Source: Martensiomyces pterosporus
Lineage: Eukaryota > Kickxellomycota > Kickxellomycetes > Kickxellales > Kickxellaceae
Reading direction: 5' to 3'
Assembly (NCBI GenBank): GCA_025201845.1
Contig: MU603929.1
Coordinates: forward strand, 25,485 to 62,850
DNA: 37,366 bases
Shown: piece after piece, positions 8,602-16,837 of the stretch
How the letters are laid out: every line of letters starts with the position of its first letter
Numbering within the stretch: the stretch's first letter is position 1
Translations under genes and position numbers: made by a program
Notes under the pieces: generated by a model
Databases searched by the model: none
The model's input: the letters and a program-made list of their open reading frames with translations, nothing else
Told to the model about the DNA's origin: nothing

Positions 8602-11217
8602 ATGTCGCTTGAGAACATCACCTTCGTCAGCCAGATACTCAACAATGCGACAGCACAGCACATCGGCAGTGGAGCACCGGCGGCCGTAGTGCCTCGAGAT
8701 GACAGCGGCGGCGGCGGCGGCGGCGGCGGTCCTCAAAAGCCTGACATTCACCAGATGGATCTGCTGGCGGGCATCCCTGCGCTCATACTGTTTGTGGTTG
8801 GTTTTATCCAGGTCCTGCCTAGCCCGGTGAAGATGGTGCGCCGGAGCTTGGGAGACTACCTGGACTGGATGCAGAAGGAGATTGAGGACGACTTTGGCGT
8901 CTTGCTTTACTCGTGCACCGCCCAATGCCACACACGCCTCTACAAGCCCAACTTGGAGTTCATCAAGAGGCGCATTCGCGCAAACATCGGCGAGGCAAAG
9001 GTGGTTGGCTGTGTCGGCAAGGAGCTGATTACTGTGGACGACCTGGTTGCCATCATCCAAGCAGGGAATGCCGATGCGCTTATAGAGCTGGCGAGGATAT
9101 CGAGGTACCCAAGGATGAGGAGACTGTGGCGGGCCATTCGCGTAACGCAGCATGCGCCGAGGTCTGGTCAGTTCGTGATTATCTGGCAGTGGGTGCACAT
9201 GGTGCTGTGGTTCACGTACTACTGGGTCTTTTACAACGGACTGCCAGAGATTGCCAAGAATGCCTGGAAAGCGAATGTGATTTTCTGGCGCTGGTGGTTC
9301 AACAAAGTCGAGGCCAGGAGGAAGCCAGCGATTGACTACAGCCTGGCCGAGTTGGCTAGACACCGCTTGCTGTGCCAGCACGTTCCCTGGGTGCGGTTCG
9401 GCACGTATTACCTGCTGACAGAGATGGCCAATAAGCACCTGAGCGTTAGAGAATGGAACAAGGACGACAAGTTTGTGGATCAAAAGGAGCCGCTCTTCGA
9501 GCATGTCGCTCTGCGCGAGCGCAGGCTTTCCACGCTCATTACCACGGATGAGTGCTCGCAGGCTCGACTGCTCTATGCCACATCTCTGCACAGCATTCGC
9601 ACGATGCTCCTTTGTCACAGCGTTGCCTATGCGCCGCCGCATGTTCTGAACGGATCCTTCCGGGTGGTGGAGGCCATGCACGGCAAGTCTCTGCTTCTTG
9701 TCAGCCACTGCCACTTTGGCAAGCTGTGCAGTGCTATCTACGACATGGCCGAGGCTAGTGGTGCCGACAGCAACGTGCGGTTTAGGTACACGTACGATCT
9801 CTTGCTGCAAAAGCTGGAGTCTGCTCTGGGCAGGCTGATCACAGAGAAGAGCGAGGTGTATGTTCTGCTGAACATGGGACTGGTGGGAATTCCGTATGGC
9901 GACCTACAGCGTGCCAACGCTACATCCGGTTCGAACAACTCTGACGATAGCGACGACGACGACGATAGCGACGACGACGACGATAGCGACGACGACGACG
10001 ATAGCGACGACGACGACAGCGACAATGGCAACAATGGCGCTATTGATCGTGGTAGCCCTGCTAACTGGAAACCGATGACATCAGTCAACGGCGTTGAAGT
10101 CGGCAAAAAGTTGTGTAGCAGGCTTGCCCGCTACCAGCCCAAGCTGAATCGCGATATTGTAGAGGCAGTGGAAGACTTTAGTTCAGCCAACATTTACTGG
10201 GGGCCATCGCTTTGGCTGCTAAAGTTGTTCCGCACTGCATACAGCGAAGTCGAAGATAATGCCACCGCAGTCCACACTCTTGACGAGCGCTGTGGATACC
10301 CGCTAGAGGCAGTTGTCAGGTCGAAGATGCTCTGTTTCTCGCCGTTCCAGCTCATTCCTAAAGAGGGTACTGGTGCTAGCCAGGTGATGTACTTTGAGGA
10401 TATGTGCAAGCTATTGGGTAAGTTGGATCCGCTGGACGATGAGCAGTATGCCTACTCGCTGCCCATGTGGTGTGTTTGCGAGGACCACTGTAGCGGCATT
10501 TGCACGCTTGTTGTCAATGAGATGGAGATGGTCATATCAGCCACGAATTACATGACTTGCCCGTACTCGTTCTGTGTGTCCACGGAAGTCGCGGAGAAAG
10601 AGACGAGTGGCTGTCCTGTCAGGCACCCACGACTCATGTGTACAACGAGCCTCGAGTGCATTACCGAATCAACGATTTTTGGTGGAAACAGGTCGGATAA
10701 CGTTGCCGACGAGATGGGCGAATGCGTCCAGTGTGAAGTCAAGAAGAGCTCGCCAGGCACTACACGCCAAATAACACCCGCCCAAAGCGACAGCCAGGGA
10801 CCCACACTGGAGACTATCGATAGCATTTGCGACATTCTGTACGGCAGAAAACCCGGTATCGCAGTCGTCATCGAAGGCAAAATCTACAGATGGAAAATGA
10901 AGAGCCAGGTGGACTGGAATTCGCCGTCGCATGAACGAGTCCTGCGTGAAATCGACAATGCGCTGAAAAAATACAAATGGGTTCTTGTCCAGCCAACCAA
11001 AGAGCCCAAGATCGAAGACGCAGATCCCCTCACATCTCTGACTAGCTACGACACCGGTCTAGCCGAGGGGTACCTGAAGCACCTGAGGCACACAAAGGGC
11101 CAGACTCCAAATGCGCTGCGCAAGGCATTTAGAAGAATAAAGACGGTGTCAGGCGAGACTTTGCCACCAGCCACTGCGCCAGGGGTGCAGGCAGCAGCCC
11201 ACCACCCGGCAACATGA
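8602..11217 (+). CDS. Unrecognised membrane-associated protein with Asp/Ser repeat tract
   Basis: I do not recognise this 871-residue protein. The start is ATGTCGCTTGAG, the first ATG after a TATA-like element. Residues 36-43 are a glycine run encoded by GGC repeats. Two hydrophobic segments look membrane-spanning: about 53-72 (LLAGIPALILFVVGFIQVL) and about 190-212, which is rich in Trp, Tyr and Phe. The stretch between and after them is basic and aromatic (residues 165-240). Residues of about 446-474 form a tandem acidic tract of SDDDDD units. The C-terminal 400 residues contain many cysteines (around 605-690), and the last 60 are basic. The coding frame is long, uninterrupted and has ordinary codon use, so a real gene is very likely. 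It lies between two paralogous NTPase genes, and a link with them is only positional. It may be lineage-specific. Confidence 0.7.
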   Translation: MSLENITFVSQILNNATAQHIGSGAPAAVVPRDDSGGGGGGGGPQKPDIHQMDLLAGIPALILFVVGFIQVLPSPVKMVRRSLGDYLDWMQKEIEDDFGVLLYSCTAQCHTRLYKPNLEFIKRRIRANIGEAKVVGCVGKELITVDDLVAIIQAGNADALIELARISRYPRMRRLWRAIRVTQHAPRSGQFVIIWQWVHMVLWFTYYWVFYNGLPEIAKNAWKANVIFWRWWFNKVEARRKPAIDYSLAELARHRLLCQHVPWVRFGTYYLLTEMANKHLSVREWNKDDKFVDQKEPLFEHVALRERRLSTLITTDECSQARLLYATSLHSIRTMLLCHSVAYAPPHVLNGSFRVVEAMHGKSLLLVSHCHFGKLCSAIYDMAEASGADSNVRFRYTYDLLLQKLESALGRLITEKSEVYVLLNMGLVGIPYGDLQRANATSGSNNSDDSDDDDDSDDDDDSDDDDDSDDDDSDNGNNGAIDRGSPANWKPMTSVNGVEVGKKLCSRLARYQPKLNRDIVEAVEDFSSANIYWGPSLWLLKLFRTAYSEVEDNATAVHTLDERCGYPLEAVVRSKMLCFSPFQLIPKEGTGASQVMYFEDMCKLLGKLDPLDDEQYAYSLPMWCVCEDHCSGICTLVVNEMEMVISATNYMTCPYSFCVSTEVAEKETSGCPVRHPRLMCTTSLECITESTIFGGNRSDNVADEMGECVQCEVKKSSPGTTRQITPAQSDSQGPTLETIDSICDILYGRKPGIAVVIEGKIYRWKMKSQVDWNSPSHERVLREIDNALKKYKWVLVQPTKEPKIEDADPLTSLTSYDTGLAEGYLKHLRHTKGQTPNALRKAFRRIKTVSGETLPPATAPGVQAAAHHPAT
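9943..10020 (+). repeat. 18-bp coding tandem repeat (Asp/Ser tract)
   Basis: Three exact copies of GACGACGACGACGATAGC (9952-9969, 9970-9987, 9988-10005), flanked by shortened copies on both sides, encode an SDDDDD repeat. All units keep the frame, so copy number could vary between strains without breaking the gene. Confidence 0.95.
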
Positions 11218-11645
11218 GGGCAGGGGCAAAGCAGCATGCTTATTTGGCGAATAGTGAGCGAGCTGGGCAGCACATCCAAGCAGCAGGACCCATGGTGGGC
11301 CTTGGCACATCCCTGCGAACACGGGTATATGCGTATTGTATGCGTGTTGTATGCGTAAGCGTCGGGGATGACGCCGAGATTGTCTGCTTGCGATTTTGAC
11401 AACTCCCGTGCCCATTCGGATGCCCCCTTTTTGAAAGACGCTCCAAATGGCGATGGCTGGGAATGGAAATCAAGGCTCATGGGTCCTTATAGCAGGCGCC
11501 TGCTTCCCGCCCACCCCTTCCCTCCCTTCACACTCACACTCACTTCCTCCCCCACCTCCTTTCTAGCACTCTTATACCAAGCACTCCTCTCTCACATATT
11601 TTGAACCTGAATACATATACCTAGCATTTTGCTTTGTGCTAACAA
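11218..11645. other. Intergenic, upstream of the second NTPase gene
   Basis: 428 bp without a supported gene. It contains a short tandem repeat (11328-11359), a pyrimidine-rich stretch at about 11505-11570 and a TATA-like CTTATACC at 11571-11578, about 70 bp before the ATG at 11646. The pyrimidine-rich block followed by the start codon is typical of fungal promoters. Confidence 0.55.
11328..11359 (+). repeat. Three imperfect 11-bp direct repeats
   Basis: TATGCGTATTG, TATGCGTGTTG and TATGCGTAAG occur head to tail. They lie about 290 bp upstream of the second NTPase start and could be clustered activator sites or simple slippage. Confidence 0.7.
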
Positions 11646-13922
11646 ATGGCAACAGCAGACGCTAGCAGCCAGAAAAAGCCTCCTCGTCAGGGCAGACAGC
11701 TGACGTATGTCGCTGAAGCCCTTGACAGGTGCGAGCCCCTGACCGCTGAACGCACCAATAATCTCAGCACCCTGCGCGCCATGCCCATCTCACAAGCCCT
11801 TTCCCAACCTACCCCGCAGGCTATCCCCGTCCCCGACATTGCGGCGGTTATGGACTTTGAGCGCGGAGGCAACGAGGCGATACCCGAGGTTGAGCTGGTG
11901 ACCCGGCCGGCGACAACGACCTATCTATACGAGCTGCTCAAAAAGTTTGCCAACGCCAAACTGCCTGCGACAGCACCATCCTTTGACCCAACAGCTCGCT
12001 TCAACCTTGCCAAGCGCAGAAGCACACCAGAGCGCATTAGCAAGGGCAAGGAGCCCGAAGGCCCAGGGAGTGGTTTGGCGACCGGAGTTGCGGCTGCCGC
12101 GAGTGTCAGCGCCAACACTAAGAACCTGATATTCTTGACGGGGTGCAATGGAGTGGGAAAGAGCTTTGCCATGAGAGAGCTGGCGCTACGGCTCATCAAC
12201 AGAAAGGAGAGCAACGTGCGCGTCGTATACATTGGCGACTGCGAGGCGTGGGGCAGCAAGGCGCGGATGGAGGACAAGATAACGTACCTCCTCATGGCGC
12301 TGAGACTTGCGTTTTCGGCTGATGACGATTTCGGCACGATTTTCGACTCTCTGGAAGACTCGACAGTTGGAACCGCTGACGCCATTTCCTTCCAGATTCT
12401 CAAGGCTGTCGCTAAATACTGCAAGGAGCACGCTGACAAGAGCCGTACCCCTCTGCGCGTGGTCTTTTTCTTGGACAACCTTGCTGCTGCGTATCCGAGC
12501 GACGCCAGCGGCACTAGGGACATCGAGAGGATAGTCAAGAACATCCTCATGAGCAACGACTACTTCTTCTCGGTAGTCGCCACCAGCAACAACGACCCGA
12601 TCAGTGGCCTGGATGCCGATAACAAAGTGCCCACCTGGTTCAGCGAAGAAGAGGCAGAGGCCCTGGTTTCGTACAAATGGCGACAGCTGGGCTATGTGTC
12701 TGATGAGACAGACTTGATGGCCAAGCAAGTGCTCTGGGTCGTTAAGCAGTACACCGATTTCCACCCCCAGGACATGAGTCTTTTGCTGGGAATTCTGAAT
12801 GAGGAGCATGAGGGTGCTGGGCCGTTGGAGTTGACGAGGGAGTACTTGGCTCTTGTGGCAAGTACCGCCCTTGCGTTTGAACAGACCAACGATACAGGCC
12901 TGAATTCACAGTTGCGGAACACCTACATCGACCCGGTCACAGAAAAGCTCGATGAAGCATCCACGCTCTCCATCTTCCAGGTGCACCACTGCATCCCCTC
13001 CACGGCGCCGTTTGTCCACACGAATGGCGACAGCAAGAGATCACTCGAGAACCACCCGTATATCACCCATATTGCTGGAAGGGAGACTGGCAGGCAGTAT
13101 GTGTTCAGCTCGCCAAGGAAGGGCAACTTTGTGTTCAAGCAGATGCTGGGCACCAACTCAAAGCTGTTCAAAAAGATCAGCAAGCTCGTTGGCGGCAGCG
13201 ACTTGGAGCGCAACCAATTTGCGTTTGCAGCCGCACTGTGGCTGATCAGAAACGGCCGCTTTGAGGAGGTGGAAGGACATAGTACTAAGAGCTTCGATCG
13301 CCGTCCGTTGAACCTCCGCAACCAAACTCAGGCGGTTCATCTTGGAGACAAACTGCCTGAGGCGTACAGCGAAATCAACGACGCAATTGGCATTCCACAG
13401 CTCTATGCCATGGAGGCTCTGGCGTTCCATGGCGAGGCAATGAGAAAAGAGTCGCTGAATGAGCTCAATGGCTTGGATTTCATTATCCACTGCCACCAGA
13501 ACAAGCTCATTGGAATCGCCACAGCAATGGTCAGACAGGGAACCCAAATCATGGAAATCATTCGTGACTATAAACGCCTGAAGCCGAAGGACGGCAATGC
13601 CACGAATGGCGGAACTGTGCCTGACAACATCACTACCACTGAGCGTGTGGCCTATGCACTCATGGAGTTCGAGAGGATGAAGGAAAAGCTCGGCTCTTTT
13701 GAGTTTGAAATGGTCCTGCTTACCTCAGACAGCGCCTATACTAGCGACGATGTGAAGAACGAGTTTAGAAACGGATACATCATGCTTGGCAATGTTCGGT
13801 TAAGCTTGATCAACATCAACAACATCGAGAAACTGAGACACCGCAGCATCAATCACTTCCTCGGCAAGGAGGTGCATCCCAAGAGCCTGGAGAGGACACT
13901 GGGCAAGAATTTGCCGCCGTAG
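11646..13922 (+). CDS. P-loop NTPase, Crinkler/RHS-like, paralogue of 3606-6101
   Basis: A 758-residue protein. Walker A GCNGVGKS is at 166-173 and Walker B RVVFFLDN at 271-278. A sensor-like VVATSNND follows, then a WFSEEEAEALVSYKWRQLG helix. This matches the order in the minus-strand gene at 3606-6101, including the VTRPATTTYLYELL segment (85-98) before the NTPase and the VVYIG strand after Walker A, so the two are paralogues. Near the C-terminus, GLDFIIHCHQNKLIGIATAM has the D-hairpin-strand layout of the restriction-endonuclease-like domain of Crinkler/RHS proteins, but the expected acidic or Gln residue before x-T/K is Ile, so catalysis looks doubtful. The C-terminus is not frameshifted, unlike its paralogue. 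No signal peptide is visible. NTPase is secure; the Crinkler/RHS relation is inferred from layout. Confidence 0.75.
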   Translation: MATADASSQKKPPRQGRQLTYVAEALDRCEPLTAERTNNLSTLRAMPISQALSQPTPQAIPVPDIAAVMDFERGGNEAIPEVELVTRPATTTYLYELLKKFANAKLPATAPSFDPTARFNLAKRRSTPERISKGKEPEGPGSGLATGVAAAASVSANTKNLIFLTGCNGVGKSFAMRELALRLINRKESNVRVVYIGDCEAWGSKARMEDKITYLLMALRLAFSADDDFGTIFDSLEDSTVGTADAISFQILKAVAKYCKEHADKSRTPLRVVFFLDNLAAAYPSDASGTRDIERIVKNILMSNDYFFSVVATSNNDPISGLDADNKVPTWFSEEEAEALVSYKWRQLGYVSDETDLMAKQVLWVVKQYTDFHPQDMSLLLGILNEEHEGAGPLELTREYLALVASTALAFEQTNDTGLNSQLRNTYIDPVTEKLDEASTLSIFQVHHCIPSTAPFVHTNGDSKRSLENHPYITHIAGRETGRQYVFSSPRKGNFVFKQMLGTNSKLFKKISKLVGGSDLERNQFAFAAALWLIRNGRFEEVEGHSTKSFDRRPLNLRNQTQAVHLGDKLPEAYSEINDAIGIPQLYAMEALAFHGEAMRKESLNELNGLDFIIHCHQNKLIGIATAMVRQGTQIMEIIRDYKRLKPKDGNATNGGTVPDNITTTERVAYALMEFERMKEKLGSFEFEMVLLTSDSAYTSDDVKNEFRNGYIMLGNVRLSLININNIEKLRHRSINHFLGKEVHPKSLERTLGKNLPP

Positions 13923-15012
13923 GTAGTTCAGTCTGCAGACCAAGCAGCCGCCTTTTCGCCTTTTTCGTGTTCGAGCGCTGGCTCCAGCTGTTTGCTGCCA
14001 TTTGCGGTATCCCTATTTAAGCCACCCCCACTTTCTGTTTTCCATTCGGTTCTTGAAGCAGCTGCAGATTCATCTTTCGCTCCTTCTTTTGTCAATAGCA
14101 TTGCAGCCCATCATATTCCACCGCCCATCGATGGCTCCCTTGGCGTTCTTGCACCATTCGAGCTCTCTTCCTCAAACAGCCACACAGCCCTGTTCCCAGT
14201 GGCGCCATGTCACACACGGCTGCCAGCTGGCGAGCAGGTGTGCACAGGCGCGAGCCTAGTGGTTCTTTCGTCAAACAGACATCACGCGCAGAGCCAAAAA
14301 TAGAACCGCGGTATTAATAGTCATGGGCACAAAGGGCATGTGTGGCCTATTGCCGTGCATGGGCAGGCAAGAAGGAACAATGGGCAGTGCGGGGCAGAAG
14401 GGAGGGCATGGCTCATTTTCTTGCGTCCCACTTGCGCCAGCTGCCGAGCCTGTTCTTATCTGTGAGAGCCCCTTGCCAAGAAAAAAACCACGCTTCTTCT
14501 GTGCAGACACAGGCCAGCGACTAATCTGACAGACGATTCGAACGCTTCTCTGGGCAAGAGCAGAATAGTGCGCTACACAAGCGCTTAATAATAGGCTTTC
14601 TTGACAAAGAAATCACCCTGGGCACGCGCAAGAGGCCGCCCTCGCAGCTCAGAGCTCACAGTCAAGCTTGGCATTGTGCAATGCTGGCGAATAGGCTATT
14701 GCGGATCCCTTGCCTGTGCTCCGCACTCTGCATGCCTTCCCAGGTATTTTTAACCTGCGCTCCGTAGCCAGAGTTGGGCAGACAGGCGCTTTGAGGCACA
14801 TCCTTTCTTTCTCTGCTCGCGCCGCCTGCTTCCTTCTCCCTGCTGCCTTTGCCATTTGTTTTCCTTTCGGCGAGAAAAGACGGAAACGCCCTCCTTCCCC
14901 AAAGATTCCCTTGCCGCTTCTCCCCTCGTTTACTGCCTCGTTTTAGACGAACATCAAAACAACCCGCCAAGGATAGAGACGAGCAGAAAGAGCTGGACAC
15001 CCGGGACGCAGC
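13923..15012. other. 1.1-kb intergenic region
   Basis: No confident gene. A TATA-like CTATTTAAG at about 14012-14020 is followed by pyrimidine-rich DNA and by two very short frames: an ATG at 14131 (about 42 codons) and an ATG at 14207 (about 36 codons). Neither has recognisable content. The right half holds the promoter and roughly 240-nt leader of the LEA-2-like gene. Confidence 0.4.
14745..14753 (+). promoter_or_regulatory. TATA-like element for the LEA-2-like gene
   Basis: TATTTTTAA sits within a near-palindromic CAGGTATTTTTAACCTG (14741-14757), about 260 bp before the ATG. The flanking CAGGT/ACCTG arms may matter for regulation. Confidence 0.4.
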
Positions 15013-16302
15013 ATGGAGTACTACTCGCACAACACCGACCAGCGGCACAGGACGAACAATCGCTCCTCTTCCCACCTGGATTACTACTCTTCAAATTCTG
15101 CCCCCCATTCTCAGGCCGCCCCCTCGGACAGCTACTCGGCGCACCAGAGCAACGCCGGATACTCCCTATCGCCCAGAGAGTACCTCCACACGCCAGTCCA
15201 CGCACCCATCCACGCATCTTCGTCGCCCTCTCCCTACTCCCAGAACATGCACAACAGCACAAACTACAACGGCGGCGCCTACGGCGAGGACCACTCGTAT
15301 GCCCCGACGGTGAACGGCCGCGACGCGGACTCGCCCACCATGGAGTACTACAACCGCGGATACGACCGGTACGCGAACCAGCCAGAGTCGCAGCAGCACC
15401 TGAGGGGCTATGCGGACGACAGCGAGCATGCGTCACCCTACTACTCGCCCACACCAGCCACAGTGGGTGGCGGCGCTGGCGGGTATAGCGACAAGCCCGT
15501 GGCTGGGTCGTATCTGGACCAGGCCCTGGTGGGCGCGGCGGCGGAGAAGTCGCCGGCGATGCGGCGTCGGAGACAGTGCTGTGGCAACGGGTACTTTTGC
15601 TGCTTCTCCCGGCGCTGCTGCTGCATCTTCATCCCCATCCTCGTCCTTATCCTCATTGGCCTCGGCATCACCCTGTACTTTGTCTGGCCGCGTATTCCGC
15701 AGGTCACCTTTACGGGAGTCACTGTGCCCAACACCGGGAAGTCGAGCGCGGTGGCGAAGGACAATCCGGTAGCGCAGCTGGTGGGCAACACCAGCATCGA
15801 CCGCAAGGGCGTGGTCACTGTGCCGCTGGTCATCCACCTCAACGTCACCAACCCCAACTACATCCCCTGGACGATCCACAACGTCACTGTGGACGGGTTT
15901 ATCAAGAACACCACGCAGGGCGGCGACAACTTCCCCGTCGGCGCGGGTGGCCTGAAGGAGCCGTTCAGCATGCCCAAGAAGTCGGTGGGCAACGACATGC
16001 CCATCTGGTTCAACTTCCGTCTGGACACGAACAACACGAACTACCTCGACGCCGCCCAAATCGTCCAGCAGGCGTGCACGGCCGGAGGACCCAACCTGAG
16101 GTTCTACTACAAGGCCAAGGTCATCCTCAAGGCCATCTCGTGGCTGGGCATCAAGCCCACCATTTCGGACTCGGTGAGCTTCGCCTGTCCTATTAGCGAC
16201 ATCAACGCCCTGGGCATCAACATCAACGACCTCACTGGCTTGGCGTCGACAGCGTCCAGCGCGCTTGGCTCGGCTGCCAACAGCGGCACCACTCCCACCT
16301 GA
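15013..16302 (+). CDS. LEA-2 / NDR1-HIN1-like type II membrane protein
   Basis: A 429-residue single-pass membrane protein. Residues 1-180 are disordered and rich in Ser, Tyr, His, Asn and Pro. A polybasic patch RRRR (184-187) and seven cysteines (189, 190, 196, 197, 202-204) come next and are good candidates for S-acylation. The membrane helix is about 205-225 (IFIPILVLILIGLGITLYFVW). The outer part (about 226-400) has the LEA-2 beta-sandwich pattern: PQVTFTGV start, VPLVIHLNVTNPNYIPWTIHNVTV core, and several N-x-S/T sites consistent with a luminal or extracellular location. The same layout occurs in plant NHL proteins and in fungal vacuolar/plasma-membrane LEA-2 proteins. The role is probably membrane or lipid related but unknown here. 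The start is the first ATG after a long pyrimidine-rich leader. Confidence 0.8.
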   Translation: MEYYSHNTDQRHRTNNRSSSHLDYYSSNSAPHSQAAPSDSYSAHQSNAGYSLSPREYLHTPVHAPIHASSSPSPYSQNMHNSTNYNGGAYGEDHSYAPTVNGRDADSPTMEYYNRGYDRYANQPESQQHLRGYADDSEHASPYYSPTPATVGGGAGGYSDKPVAGSYLDQALVGAAAEKSPAMRRRRQCCGNGYFCCFSRRCCCIFIPILVLILIGLGITLYFVWPRIPQVTFTGVTVPNTGKSSAVAKDNPVAQLVGNTSIDRKGVVTVPLVIHLNVTNPNYIPWTIHNVTVDGFIKNTTQGGDNFPVGAGGLKEPFSMPKKSVGNDMPIWFNFRLDTNNTNYLDAAQIVQQACTAGGPNLRFYYKAKVILKAISWLGIKPTISDSVSFACPISDINALGININDLTGLASTASSALGSAANSGTTPT

Positions 16303-16837
16303 TGAGCCACCACCAATACACCTGTCTTTTGCTGTAAGATTATCCGTTTATCATGCTCTCTTCAAATATCTGCTTACTCTTGCTGATTTATTTCTCACAT
16401 TCCTGTATGTTTCTTCCAACACCACTTTTGCTCTTGTTCGTATATACCACATCAACCAAACCACCGCAACGCCCGACATCACGTGAACCATGCTGGCGGC
16501 TCACCCAATCGGAGCGGCGCGAAAGCCCCGTTCCTGATGGAGGGCAAATAGAGTGAGGGGGCTGGCAGGGCTGGCCAGGAAGGCACGCGGAAATGAGGCA
16601 AATGTAAATAGCAGGGCGGGCTCTCACGCGGGGTCTAGAAGCACCGCTGCATTGGCCAATCCGCACCCCATCTTGCTGCAGCCTCTCTTCTCCTCTCAGC
16701 GTCTACTTGTATTCTTTCCCTAATCTTCTCCCTCCCCCAATACACTTGTAATTGCACACACACAACTGCGGCTGCAAGCAGTAGCGCGGATTGCGTTCAG
16801 TTCAAGGCTTCCACACCCGAATCCCAGCCCCAGAGAG
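16303..16837. other. Intergenic, LEA-2-like 3' end to AP-2 mu 5' end
   Basis: 535 bp with no gene seen. It contains one CACGTG E-box (about 16480-16485) and pyrimidine-rich DNA at about 16680-16740, with CA repeats before the AP-2 mu start. No clear TATA box was found, consistent with a housekeeping promoter. Confidence 0.5.

Noticed and set aside
8569..9810. 413-codon minus-strand reading frame opposite the orphan membrane-protein gene
   Set aside because: Shadow frame of the strongly coding plus strand; its protein is rich in His/Gln/Leu as expected from antisense codons and has no domain signature.
13992..14303. 103-codon plus-strand reading frame in the intergenic gap
   Set aside because: Begins with a non-ATG codon, low-complexity Ser/Pro/His composition, no recognisable similarity. 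Better explained as a pyrimidine-rich spacer.
14520..14610. Possible minus-strand tRNA: GTTCGAATC T-loop-like string near 14531 with TAGCGCA upstream
   Set aside because: The T stem has two mismatches of five, the distance from the D-arm-like string to the T loop is too short (about 35 nt), and no acceptor stem closes the structure.
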